Assembly: GCF_001922305.1 (NCBI RefSeq)
Contig: NZ_CP018839.1
Coordinates: 248,001-312,000, forward strand
DNA from: Thauera chlorobenzoica
GTDB lineage: Bacteria; Pseudomonadota; Gammaproteobacteria; Burkholderiales; Rhodocyclaceae
Direction: 5' to 3'
DNA: 64,000 nucleotides
Shown here: piece by piece, positions 26,856 to 35,386 of the stretch
How positions within the stretch are numbered: the first letter of the stretch is position 1
How the letters are laid out: every line of letters begins with the position of its first letter
Made by a program: the position numbers and the translations under genes
Notes under the pieces: generated by a model
Seen by the model: only the letters and a program-made list of their open reading frames with translations
The model's database searches: none
What the model was told of the DNA's origin: nothing

Positions 26856-27614
26856 ATGAGTAGAACTACAAGGCATCAGGTAATCAAGGGTCTGCAAGCG
26901 ACGCTCCCCCGCGGAGCACCGTTCGACCTGCCTGTGCTCCAATCTTTTGGCGTCTCCCCCCAACTGGCTGCCCGCTACGCGGAGAGCGGGTGGCTGGTGC
27001 GCCTGGGACACGGGGTCTATGCCTTCCCCAACGATGCCTTTGACGTGAACGGGGCGCTGCTTTTCCTACAACGGCGCGTGGCCAGCCTGCATGTCGGCGG
27101 CAAAAGCGCGCTGGCCTTGCAGGGGGTGCGCCACAACCTGGGCGTACGCGACACGCTGGTGCTCTGGGGCGAGGCCCGTTTCGCGCTGCCCACCTGGTTC
27201 ACGGAGCGTTTCCCGGCCCGCTATGTGAATGCCCGGCTGTTCGATTGGTCCGACCCCGACTTGGCCGAAGCCACCCTGCACACCCCGCCCGGACAAACGC
27301 AGGGGCTGCGCGTGGCCGTGCCTGAGCGTGCCACGCTGGAACTGCTGTACGAGGCTGGCACCGGGCAAAGCCTGGAGGAAGCGCGTCATCTGTTTGATGG
27401 CCTGCGCTCGCCTCGCAAGGCGTTGTTGGGACAATTGCTGTCCTGCTGCACCAGCGTGAAGGCCGTGCGCCTGTTCCTCACCTGGGCGCGTGAGACCAGC
27501 CTTCTGGATGTCGATGACCTGCTGCAACAGTACCCGGTACGCACGGGCAGCGACAAGCGCTGGATGAGCCGCCTCGATGACGGCACCTTGCTCAGTCTGA
27601 AACCCTATGGATAA
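26856..27614 (+). CDS. abiEi: AbiEi-family type IV antitoxin / transcriptional regulator
   Basis: 252-residue protein with an N-terminal winged HTH (about residues 5-60; QLAARYAESGWLVRLGHGVYAF) and a C-terminal AbiEi antitoxin domain (GKSALALQGVRHNLG). AbiEi represses the operon and neutralises AbiEii without a stable complex. ATG at 26856 gives MSRTTRHQVIKGLQ, matching the decayed paralogue; 26835 is a possible longer start. It overlaps abiEii by 8 nt. Confidence 0.9.
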   Translation: MSRTTRHQVIKGLQATLPRGAPFDLPVLQSFGVSPQLAARYAESGWLVRLGHGVYAFPNDAFDVNGALLFLQRRVASLHVGGKSALALQGVRHNLGVRDTLVLWGEARFALPTWFTERFPARYVNARLFDWSDPDLAEATLHTPPGQTQGLRVAVPERATLELLYEAGTGQSLEEARHLFDGLRSPRKALLGQLLSCCTSVKAVRLFLTWARETSLLDVDDLLQQYPVRTGSDKRWMSRLDDGTLLSLKPYG

Positions 27615-28533
27615 GCACTACGCAGACACGGTTCGCCTGTTGCTGGATATCGCTCCTGAGGTGTTCGCCAACGACATTTTTGCCATGAAGGGCGGCACGG
27701 CCATCAACCTGTTCGTGCAGGACATGCCTCGTTTGTCGGTGGACATCGATGTGGTCTATCTGCCTTGGCAGGAGTCCCGAGAGCAGGCGCTGCAGGCGAT
27801 CAACCAGGAACTGGCTGCGATTGCCGAGCGGGTGGCATTGCTGGGGGTGCAGACGCGCCTTATCCGCAGCAAGGACTTGGGGGACACCAAACTGGTCGCG
27901 GAGAACGAGATCAGCCAGGTGAAGGTTGAGGTCAATGTCGTGTTCCGGGGCAACGTGCTGCTGGTCGTCCGCCAGCCATTGAGTGCCAGACCCCGCGATC
28001 TGTTCGGGGTGGAGTTTGCAGTGCCAACGCTGGACACCGCGGAGCTCTATGCTGGCAAGCTCGTTGCGGCGCTGGATCGGCAGCATCCGCGCGACCTGTT
28101 CGATGTCTGTTGCCTGTTTGAGACCGGCGAGATGACCGACGCGATGGTCGAGTGCTTCGTCGTCTATCTGGCCGGACACAACCGGCCCACCCATGAAGTG
28201 CTGTTCGGCAACGACAAAGACATCACCGCCGAGTACGAGCGAGCCTTCGTTGGGATGACGGAGCTGGAATGTCCGCTGGAGTACTTGCTGAAAACACGCA
28301 GGCGGCTGAGGCACGAACTGCCACGGCGTCTGAGCGCGGCCCACCGTCAATTCCTGAGTGGCCTGGCACGCGCGCAACCCCAGTGGTCACTGCTGCAATG
28401 CACGCATGCAGAGCAACTTCCGGCACTGCGCTGGAAGCTCGCCAACCTGGAGACCTTTCAGAGGCGCCGACTACGTGATTTCACCGCACAAGCGGATGCG
28501 TTGGACGCGGCGCTGGCTGAGACTCAACCATAG
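27607..28533 (+). CDS. abiEii: AbiEii-family nucleotidyltransferase toxin
   Basis: 308-residue DUF1814-type nucleotidyltransferase: KGGTAINLF (residues 28-36) and the acidic pair D46/D48 (VDIDVVYL), then the AELYAGKLVAALDRQHPRDL block of the family. Members halt growth, in known cases by nucleotide transfer to tRNA, and protect populations from phage. All key residues seen are intact, in contrast to the truncated copy at 26212. Confidence 0.9.
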   Translation: MDKHYADTVRLLLDIAPEVFANDIFAMKGGTAINLFVQDMPRLSVDIDVVYLPWQESREQALQAINQELAAIAERVALLGVQTRLIRSKDLGDTKLVAENEISQVKVEVNVVFRGNVLLVVRQPLSARPRDLFGVEFAVPTLDTAELYAGKLVAALDRQHPRDLFDVCCLFETGEMTDAMVECFVVYLAGHNRPTHEVLFGNDKDITAEYERAFVGMTELECPLEYLLKTRRRLRHELPRRLSAAHRQFLSGLARAQPQWSLLQCTHAEQLPALRWKLANLETFQRRRLRDFTAQADALDAALAETQP

Positions 28534-29045
28534 GCGCTCTTGGCTGCCCACGGCCGCCTTGATGTCATCACAGCCCCAGAAGGCAGGAGCTTCTTTTCAA
28601 GGCGAGCACATGTCGTGCTTGTTTCTATTTCCGTCTCACGCCATGCGCCAGCGGTCTAAGCGCTGGCTCGATACGATCCAAAACTTCTGGGAATACTCTC
28701 GTCCGCAGTGATGCAGCAACCCCGGAGTAGCTGTCGATAGACCCGTGACGGCATAGCTGATCTGCAGCAAATCTTGCCAAATGGGTAAGCCGCGAATAAA
28801 CCTTGCATGCGCGCACCAAAATCGCGTGTTGAGCGAATTTTCGCACCGAGATTCATCATGTTTCGTGTGAAAAATTTTTACACGAAACCAGGATTTGAGA
28901 ATTGCACGGTAGCAAGAAACTGCTGAACAGGCACGAACTGGAAGCAGCTTCTTTCTTCCGCCGCTGAATACCCATGATGCAGGACCAGGAAGCCCATGGA
29001 TTTGAGGAATTTTGAATGTAGCGGTTTTCTTATAGGAGATGGCGC
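28534..29045. other. Intergenic stretch with a strong inverted repeat
   Basis: No gene is visible. The notable feature is an inverted repeat at 28861-28887, TTTCGTGT and ACACGAAA separated by 11 nt that contain AAAAATTTTT. It lies about 160 nt before the next gene and could be an operator or a terminator-like hairpin. Confidence 0.5.
28861..28887. promoter_or_regulatory. Inverted repeat, candidate operator
   Basis: 8-bp perfect arms TTTCGTGT/ACACGAAA around an AT-only-cored 11-nt centre. The symmetry and the symmetrical A5T5 centre suit binding of a dimeric regulator. No adjacent regulator gene is obvious, so the protein that binds is unknown. Confidence 0.4.
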
Positions 29046-29813
29046 ATGACCGACAGTCCACCAAGTTCCAAGGTCTATTACCGGCCTATAGAAGCTGCCA
29101 TACGATGGGCGGGCCTGCTGAAGTTCGAGAAGGAGATTGTGAGTCTCATCCCAACGCCGATCAATCTTCCCCCAAGAATAGACTGCTGCCCTCGCTGGTC
29201 TGAGCTTCGCCTCTACACGGAACGCATTTACGATGCGATCTTCAACAAGGAGCTTCCATACGGCAGCAATGGCATCACACAGTACGACGAGTCACTTTGG
29301 GGCTCGCCTGACCTGACGATTCGACACGTCGATCTCAAGAAGTGGATGCGAGATCACTACCCTGAACACCGGCCTGGATTTCTTTTCAGTCGTGCCGAAA
29401 GCATTTCCCATCCGGTAATCACGCTGGAGACGGGACAAGCCTTGCTGATTGAACGGCAAGCGTTGAAAACCGAGCTGGATTACTATAAATGCCAATTCCA
29501 TGAATTGCAGGAGCAGCATCAGGGGTTGCTGAAGCAATGCGAGCAAATTCCCGCCTGCAAGGAATGCCTCATCACGGATCGGGCAGAAGCCACCTACCAA
29601 AACATCATTGGCGCGCTATTGGCCTTGCTGCTGAGTCAATCTCCCGGAGGCGTGCCTTATTCGAGCTTCCGCACCCAGGAAGCCATTGTGTCTGCACTTG
29701 TCGCGCATTATGGCGGGATCATGGGCATCACCGAGCGCACGCTCAACGGCAAGTTCGCGCTGGCGCGTCGGCGGATGCGTGAGGCGGCCACAGAGACGAT
29801 CCCAACACAATGA
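29046..29813 (+). CDS. Hypothetical protein of mobile-element type
   Basis: 255-residue soluble protein, not assigned to a function. A C-terminal helical portion (SFRTQEAIVSALVAHYGGIMGITERTLN, then KFALARRRMREA) resembles the HTH-like tail of hypothetical proteins often carried by integrative elements. A middle part (about residues 130-165) is probably coiled coil, and a C-rich short segment (CEQIPACKEC) follows. GGAG lies 8 nt before the ATG. The radC remnant begins at its stop, so its genetic surroundings are already rearranged. Confidence 0.7.
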   Translation: MTDSPPSSKVYYRPIEAAIRWAGLLKFEKEIVSLIPTPINLPPRIDCCPRWSELRLYTERIYDAIFNKELPYGSNGITQYDESLWGSPDLTIRHVDLKKWMRDHYPEHRPGFLFSRAESISHPVITLETGQALLIERQALKTELDYYKCQFHELQEQHQGLLKQCEQIPACKECLITDRAEATYQNIIGALLALLLSQSPGGVPYSSFRTQEAIVSALVAHYGGIMGITERTLNGKFALARRRMREAATETIPTQ

Positions 29814-29940
29814 AGTGTGCAACACGGCGGCGGTGATTCTGTCGCACAACCATCTGAGCGGAAATCCCGAACCGAGCGAGGCTGACAAAGCGCTGAGACC
29901 CTGCAGTTCCAGAGTGCGCTGGCGATTGCTGGATCATGTC
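29812..29940 (+). pseudogene. radC fragment (JAB domain)
   Basis: Reads AAVILSHNHLSGNPEPSEAD, which is the metal-binding JAMM motif of RadC with all ligands, then KALR and a frame-damaged RVRWRLLDHV. Both the N-terminal part and the end of the gene are missing. RadC-like genes are common cargo of integrative elements; this is a scar. Confidence 0.75.
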
Positions 29941-30184
29941 TGTCATGGCTGCCGGAGGCAGCGTGGGCACGCATGGCATCCGCCACCGCTCGGCTACGGA
30001 CATCGCCAATTCGGGCATCCCGGTCAAGGTCGGCATGGCGCTGACCGCCCACAAGACCGTGGCGATGTTCATGCGCTACGTCCACACCGAAGACAACCCG
30101 GTGCGTAAGGCGGTCGAGTTGGTGGCGAGCCGGCGGAAGTCAGTCGTCGGCACGCGCCAAGAACCGAAAGAGGTGACCACATGA
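29936..30184 (+). pseudogene. Tyrosine recombinase, C-terminal fragment
   Basis: 82-codon piece containing the end of an integrase catalytic domain: HGIRHRSATDIANSG (box II with H-x-x-R), LTAHKT and the nucleophile region FMRYVHTED. The N-terminal three quarters, including the first catalytic arginine, are missing, so it is inactive. It directly follows the radC fragment, as left by deletion between mobile elements. Confidence 0.75.
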
Positions 30185-30292
30185 TCAGTGACCAGCGCCC
30201 CGCCATGTCGGCCCCAATCGTCGTGTCGCCCTCACGCCAATCGGCTCGGCGGCCTTCCCCGCCCGTGCAATGCGCTGGGGTCTGGAAAAGTG

Positions 30293-30307
30293 TACCCGTT
30301 ACGGGTA
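30293..30307. promoter_or_regulatory. Palindromic operator of a toxin-antitoxin operon
   Basis: Perfect palindrome TACCCGT-T-ACGGGTA, 16 nt before the toxin start codon and next to the GGAGG ribosome site at 30314-30318. Toxin-antitoxin pairs with a HigA-like DNA-binding antitoxin are usually autoregulated from such sites. Confidence 0.65.
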
Positions 30308-30323
30308 TGGTTTGGAGGTCAAG

Positions 30324-30712
30324 ATGGCCCGCGTCCTCAAGCGGAAGGACTTTGGGCGGTGGCAGGCGGGTGAAAAGCTGCCTGATGCCGTCTTTTGCAA
30401 GGCGATTCAGGAGATGGAAAGCGGTCTGCTTGACGCGGACCTGGGTGGCTTCCTCTACAAGAAGCGGGTTGCCCGTCCCGGCGGCGGCAAGAGCGGCGGC
30501 TACCGCACGCTGCTGTCGGCCCGGATCGGATCGGTAGCCGCTACGTGTTCCTGCATGGGTTCCCCAAGAGCGACAAGGCGAACATCACGCAGGACGAGAA
30601 GAAGGTGCTGCAATTCGCCGGCAAGGTGTTCCTCGAGCTGTCCGCCGAGGCTTCGTCGAAGGCGTTGCAATCGGGTGTGTTATTGGAGGTGCGTTGTGAG
30701 CAAGATCATTGA
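30324..30712 (+). pseudogene. RelE/HigB-like toxin, frameshifted by a 5-bp duplication
   Basis: Starts MARVLKRKDFGRWQAGEKLP and runs in frame to about 30530; a different frame then continues the family pattern (RYVFLHGFPKSDKANIT, VLQFAGKVFLELSAEA) to a TGA at 30710-30712. The two halves join if one copy of the tandem CGGAT-CGGAT at 30522-30531 is removed. The rest of the gene is intact, so the break looks recent. The class is the Gp49-like/RelE addiction toxins placed before an XRE antitoxin. GGAGG lies 5 nt before the ATG. Confidence 0.8.
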
Positions 30713-30998
30713 ATCCCTGCGGGGTGATCTGGCCGCGCTCCACGAAGTGGGGGCGATCAGCAAGGTGACGATGCGCGAGTTCGGCGCGATCTGCCCGCCG
30801 CCGGTGCGGGAGTTCAGTGCAGCCGACATCAAACGCCTGCGCGAAACCTTGAAGTTCAGCCAGCCGGTGTTCGCTCTTCATTTGCACACGTCGGCCTCGA
30901 CCGTGCGCAAATGGGAGCAAGGCGAAACCCATCCCACCGGGCCAGCCCTCAAGCTACTCAACGTCATCGCCGACAAGGGCTTGCAGGCCATCATCTGA
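30696..30998 (+). CDS. XRE-family antitoxin, HigA-like
   Basis: 100-residue protein starting with GTG at 30696, inside the toxin's end, with its own GGAGG at 30685-30689. The C-terminal HTH (DIKRLRETLKFSQPVFALHL, STVRKWEQGE) is the DNA-binding domain of HigA-type antitoxins. It remains open although the toxin is broken, so it may still repress the palindromic operator. Confidence 0.85.
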   Translation: MSKIIESLRGDLAALHEVGAISKVTMREFGAICPPPVREFSAADIKRLRETLKFSQPVFALHLHTSASTVRKWEQGETHPTGPALKLLNVIADKGLQAII

Positions 30999-31020
30999 TG
31001 CCTGACGAGGGAGGCAGGCA

Positions 31021-31839
31021 TTGGCAACGCGAATTGACCCTTTCAGCTCACAGCATCTTGAAGCTGCGTGCCGCGTGCTCGCCGATACCGAGCGCGGTCT
31101 GAGCGGGACGCAGATCGAGCGGCTGCTGCAAGAGATTGCGATTGCCGACACGTCGCCCGGCATGACCAAGTGGAAGCGGTTGTTCAATGCGCTGGCCGGC
31201 GCACAGAACCAGCATCAGGTCGGCAACCATCTCATCATGTTCATCAATCGTGCGATGAACCCAGTGAGCTACGCCCGCGATCCTGCGACGTTCGCCTGGC
31301 GGCGCGACGAACTCAATGTCGTCCTGGCCTTCTCCGGTTTCTACGTGCGCGAAGACGGCAAGGTCAGGCACGCCGACAAGGCCACGACGCTCGATGCCGC
31401 GCGCGCCCGCGCGGGACGACTCAAGGCCGCGCTGGAAAGCCGCGTCGTCCACGCGGAAGTGCTCATCTACTGCCGTGCCGAGCTGCTGGACGAAAACTAT
31501 TTCCATGCCGTTTTCGAGGCAACGAAAGGCGTTGCGGAGCGGATTCGCCTGCTGTCGGGTCTGAACGGCGATGGCGCTGATCTGGTGAACAAGGTATTCG
31601 CGGGCCAGCAGCCCGTTCTGGCCTTGGGGCCGCTCACCACCGAGTCCGAAAAGAGCGAGCAGAAAGGCTTTGCCAACCTGCTGATCGGCCTGTTCGGCGC
31701 CGTGCGTAATCCGCTGGCCCATGCACCCAAGACGAATTGGCCCATGTCCGAACAGGACGCACTGGACATCCTGACGCTGGTATCACTGATTCACCGCAAG
31801 CTGGATGGCGCCACGAAAGTAGTTGCCGTATCGCCATAA
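31021..31839 (+). CDS. TIGR02391 family protein
   Basis: 272-residue soluble protein with TTG start at 31021 behind GAGGGAGG. The C-terminal third (GFANLLIGLFGAVRNPLAHA, SEQDALDILTLVSLIHRKLD) matches the TIGR02391/Ymh family, which is frequent in phage-related and defence regions and may be an HEPN-like helical RNA-binding fold; that link is an inference. The conserved RNPLAHA segment fits the HEPN R-x4-6-H pattern. It is followed after 13 nt by the nuclease-like gene and probably cotranscribed. Confidence 0.75.
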   Translation: MATRIDPFSSQHLEAACRVLADTERGLSGTQIERLLQEIAIADTSPGMTKWKRLFNALAGAQNQHQVGNHLIMFINRAMNPVSYARDPATFAWRRDELNVVLAFSGFYVREDGKVRHADKATTLDAARARAGRLKAALESRVVHAEVLIYCRAELLDENYFHAVFEATKGVAERIRLLSGLNGDGADLVNKVFAGQQPVLALGPLTTESEKSEQKGFANLLIGLFGAVRNPLAHAPKTNWPMSEQDALDILTLVSLIHRKLDGATKVVAVSP

Positions 31840-31852
31840 GGGAAAGACAAGA

Positions 31853-33136
31853 ATGGACGAGGCGATCGTTGTCTTCTCTCGGAAAGGGATTTTCCAGACC
31901 ACGATCGCCGCGCGTGACGTTCGCAGCCGGGAACATGCGCGCAAGCTGTGGCCCCTGGTGTCTCCCAGCGCATCACGGCAGATGGTGACATGGGTCAGCC
32001 CCTCCTTCGAGAGCGGAAAGTTGCGTCGGCGATCGCACTTCCGCGTGCTTCCTGCCCAGCACACCTTTAATCCCAAAGCGCACTTCGACGATGAAGAAGC
32101 CAGCCGGTGGCGCGCTGTGCAGGAAAGCCCCGAACACCGGCAAGCGAAAGAACTGGTCGCGGCCGAACTCTCCCGACGCTTGAACGCCGGGCTTGCGATG
32201 CCGTGGGCGTTCAAGGACGCGGATGCGTCGGACTATCCGCTGGAAGGTAACTTGTTGCTCGGCGCCGACCAGGTGGTAACCGAGCATCCGCTGGAGACGC
32301 CATTCGGCAGCAAATTCCGGCTCGACGTTGCAGTGCTCGGACCACCGGTTCAGGCCGAACCGATGGTGCTGGGCGGCGTTGAAATCGAACTCGGCCACGC
32401 CTTCGACGGACGCAAGGCGCTGATTGGGAAGTCGCTCGGGTTCCCGCTCATCTCCATCGACGTCACCGAGATGACGCTGGCCGAACTCACACCCGAATGG
32501 GCACAGCAAGTATTGACTGCGACCACGCAGAGCCACGAGCAAGGACGCCGGCAGACCTACATCTATCTCCACGACCTGCTGTACCCCCTCTATGCGCAAT
32601 TGCCAGCGTTTCTTGACGACGAGCAGCGCCATCAGTTCCTTGTGTTTGCCAACGATGTGGCCCTGAGCAAACTGGTGCGCTGGATGAACTTGCTCGCCGA
32701 GAAGCTGGAGTACCCGAGGGGTACGGTCGCCGTTGCCTTGGTCAACGGCAAGAATGAGCAGTCGCGCAAGATGCTGGAACGCGCGGGACAGGTCGTCGGT
32801 CCCGACTGGAGTGAGTTCAACGGCCAGAGATGCCTACGGTTGACCCTACCGCGCCCCAAAGGCCCGGCGGATCTCCAGGCCCATCGCTTCCACATGACGA
32901 TGGCGCGCATCCTGTTGTCGCACACCGATGCGCTTGTTGGCTACAAGTATTGCAACGGCGTGGACAACAACCACCCCGAAGAAGATGTGTGGGTTTCGCA
33001 CCGCTGGAACGCCGACCTGAAAACCCATACCCAACACCGCGTATTGCCGAAGCGGCTGGCCGAACCGATCAACAGGTTGATGGCGATCGTCTCGAGCTTG
33101 CATCGCAATCACGCGACAACTAGCCAAGATGTGTGA
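31853..33136 (+). CDS. CoiA-like PD-(D/E)XK nuclease-domain protein
   Basis: 427-residue protein. Residues about 92-185 show the arrangement of CoiA/PD-(D/E)XK nucleases: a helix SPEHRQAKELVAAEL, then RLDVAVL with D158, then GGVEIELGH with E177 and E179. The canonical lysine is not obvious, so activity is uncertain. The rest is not recognised. ATG at 31853 has GGGAAAG before it. Pairing with the TIGR02391 gene suggests a two-gene defence or maintenance unit, which is an inference. Confidence 0.65.
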   Translation: MDEAIVVFSRKGIFQTTIAARDVRSREHARKLWPLVSPSASRQMVTWVSPSFESGKLRRRSHFRVLPAQHTFNPKAHFDDEEASRWRAVQESPEHRQAKELVAAELSRRLNAGLAMPWAFKDADASDYPLEGNLLLGADQVVTEHPLETPFGSKFRLDVAVLGPPVQAEPMVLGGVEIELGHAFDGRKALIGKSLGFPLISIDVTEMTLAELTPEWAQQVLTATTQSHEQGRRQTYIYLHDLLYPLYAQLPAFLDDEQRHQFLVFANDVALSKLVRWMNLLAEKLEYPRGTVAVALVNGKNEQSRKMLERAGQVVGPDWSEFNGQRCLRLTLPRPKGPADLQAHRFHMTMARILLSHTDALVGYKYCNGVDNNHPEEDVWVSHRWNADLKTHTQHRVLPKRLAEPINRLMAIVSSLHRNHATTSQDV

Positions 33137-33459
33137 CTACATTGACGTCTTCGCCCCTGTGACGCCTTGCGCTGCGCCGTGCTGGACCCGATACCAGGCA
33201 ATTCCAACTGAGCAACCGGAGCACGATTATTTGGCTATTTGCATTCTGAGGTTGGAAGGCGGAGATTTCCAAGTCCAAACCGGCCGGATGCTGAGGTTGG
33301 AATGAACGTCTTGGGCGCAACCTCACCTCAACTTCAACTGGTTGGAATTGAGCATGATGAGGCTATGGCTGCTTTGAGGCTGTAAGCCGACGGTGATGTT
33401 TCGCAGGTCACTGACGGCAACCGACCCAATGCCGCCGCAGACCTTTTGGGAAAGCTGTC
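33137..33459. other. Stretch distal to the integron cassette array
   Basis: No gene is supported. There is no clear further attC, and no qacE or sul1 sequence, so the array ends at the attC at 33460-33529. Several GAGGTTGGAA/AACCTCA-like short repeats occur at 33249-33345. Confidence 0.5.
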
Positions 33460-33529
33460 GTTCAACGTTCAAGCTCAGGGACGCTGCGCGGCTTTATCGC
33501 GCAGCGTCCCTTGGAGCGCAGGGTTAGGC
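33460..33529 (-). other. Integron attC site 3
   Basis: On the minus strand it starts with core GCCTAAC (complement of 33523-33529), has an inner stem GGGACGCTGCGC/GCGCAGCGTCCC, and ends with GTTGAAC (complement of 33460-33466), which fits the GTTRRRY core. Length is 70 bp. It follows the helicase gene, whose last codons and stop lie within the site. It is the last attC of the array. Confidence 0.85.
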
Positions 33530-35370
33530 CGATTTTTGTTTATGAAGTCTGGCCAGCTTTTCCCATACTCGGCCAAATTTGGCTCCCCACAAACAACGGT
33601 CAGGAAACTTCCGGACGGATGTTGTTTTAGGCGTGTGAGTCCTGCATATAGCAAAGCCATAGCCCTTTTGTCTTTTGCATGTTCTATGCATATCAGAAGA
33701 GCGCGGGCCTCCCACCCTTTGAAGCTGTGAAGAGTGGTTGCCTTGATCCTTGCATCGCCCATGAAAAAAGCAAGCTTCTTCCGGCGACTCTGTCTTTTGT
33801 CTTTCTCGAAGGTGTTGACGCAGCGAGCACCTTGTTCTCCAACGAGTGAGACGATACTTTGACCCAGTTCCTGACTATCAACGAGCACAGTCATATCGGA
33901 CACCGAGAGCCCTTCGTCGCCATGAGATTTCATTAGTTGCCAAATCTCTTCAGCGGTAGTGAATGCTGCCTGTCCGGGACAAACTTGAACCCAACGAAGC
34001 TGACAAGGATTGATGTTCAGTTCCATCTGTCGTATCGGCGGAAGGTCTGCGTTCTCACGAGGAAGAAACCGTCTGCCGTAATCCAAGACAAAATCAATCA
34101 ATCCCGACGGTAGGCGATAGCTTATGTTCAGCTTCGTCCAATTACCGGCAAAACCGGCACCCTTCATGGCTCCGTCCGTCCAAGAATTTGCGGTTCCATA
34201 CACATCCTGAGTTGCATCCGAGGCGAGCAGCATCTCCCCCCCCGGTTTGCATACTTTGCGAAGCAACGCCCACCAGTTTGGCTGGAAATCTTGGCCTTCA
34301 TCGACAAGCACAGCGTCGTAACGCTGTACCAAGCCTTCATGATCGCTTTCGATTATCGATTCAACGAGGGAACACAAATCCTGGTCTGGAAAGTGCCCTT
34401 CGACACTCCAGAGTGCGCGGTATTCTTCGGCATGGTCTGTGTCCTCACAGACGCGTTTGCACCAATGGTGGAAATTCAACCAAGTGGCTGCCTTGCGCGC
34501 TGGCGGATGATTCCTTACGGCAGCGTCTGCGAGATAGTTGAGTAGCGTGATGTTGAAAGCGACGACAAGAACGTCTTTTCCTTCAGCAATGAGTTTCGCT
34601 GCACGCGCCGCCAAAACAACTGACTTCCCTGACCCGGCCGGGCCAGTAATTCTTCGGTAGCCCGACTTGGTGCGAGAATTGGCGAGTCGCCGTTGTGTCT
34701 CGTCAAGTTCCAGAGGCGTGCGCTGAGTCTTTGGGGCATCCGGTTCCACCAACCAAAGCCGAAGATCAGCGGCAAGTTCCGGGTTCATGAATTTTGATTG
34801 GGTTCTTTTGGCTTCTGGAAACACACGCAATAGATCGCCGCGCTCTAATGCGTTTCTTCCCGATATCGGGTTGTATTGAAACCACTCCTGCATTTGCCGA
34901 TACTCGCGGCAAGGCATCAATAGCTGAGATACCCGGTCGTCGTCTGCGGAAGGAAAAATAATTCCGGCGGTTACGACGGCGAGCCCACTGCGTTGATCTA
35001 TACGCGGGCAATATAGGTCTTGTATTTCTTGCTTGTATCGAAAGACTTTCTCGACTGGGTTATCACTTTGCAGTGAGAATGTCTTCCCATCCCTACGACC
35101 TTTCAGGATTGGTGGCTTATTGGGGCGCGCCTCTACCCAACGCTCGACTGCATCCAAGTCCCAATTCTTCACCTCGAAAACTGCGATTCCCACATCGGGG
35201 TGCAGTAATACGAAATCCGGCCGCAAGCCATTCAGGTGAGGCTGAATGTATATCTCCCACTTCTCGGGGAGGTGCGCATCGAAGAATTCAAAGACGCGCC
35301 ATTCACCTTCCTCCAGCGGTTGCCGGAGAGATTTTAGGTCCCCTCTCGGAGGCGATATGGTTCGTGTCAC
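33475..35370 (-). CDS. NERD-domain superfamily 1 helicase (integron cassette 3)
   Basis: 631-residue protein. The N-terminus is a NERD nuclease-related domain (RPDFVLLHPDVGIAVFEVKN, with D52, E66 and K68). A UvrD/Rep-type helicase follows with Walker A TGPAGSGKS, DEGQD motif II, and motifs near the end (TTLHSFKGWEARALL, LYAGLTRL). GTG start with GGAG 8 nt upstream. The stop is inside attC 3, so the last residues come from attC. Combined NERD-helicase proteins are often found in defence regions; its role here is inferred. Confidence 0.85.
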   Translation of the reverse strand: MTRTISPPRGDLKSLRQPLEEGEWRVFEFFDAHLPEKWEIYIQPHLNGLRPDFVLLHPDVGIAVFEVKNWDLDAVERWVEARPNKPPILKGRRDGKTFSLQSDNPVEKVFRYKQEIQDLYCPRIDQRSGLAVVTAGIIFPSADDDRVSQLLMPCREYRQMQEWFQYNPISGRNALERGDLLRVFPEAKRTQSKFMNPELAADLRLWLVEPDAPKTQRTPLELDETQRRLANSRTKSGYRRITGPAGSGKSVVLAARAAKLIAEGKDVLVVAFNITLLNYLADAAVRNHPPARKAATWLNFHHWCKRVCEDTDHAEEYRALWSVEGHFPDQDLCSLVESIIESDHEGLVQRYDAVLVDEGQDFQPNWWALLRKVCKPGGEMLLASDATQDVYGTANSWTDGAMKGAGFAGNWTKLNISYRLPSGLIDFVLDYGRRFLPRENADLPPIRQMELNINPCQLRWVQVCPGQAAFTTAEEIWQLMKSHGDEGLSVSDMTVLVDSQELGQSIVSLVGEQGARCVNTFEKDKRQSRRKKLAFFMGDARIKATTLHSFKGWEARALLICIEHAKDKRAMALLYAGLTRLKQHPSGSFLTVVCGEPNLAEYGKSWPDFINKNRPNPALQGTLRDKAAQRP

Positions 35371-35386
35371 GTCAGCGGCTCCGTTG

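Noticed and set aside
33137..33459. A further integron cassette or the qacE/sul1 conserved segment
   Set aside because: No attC after 33460, no gene and no recognisable qacE or sul1 sequence.
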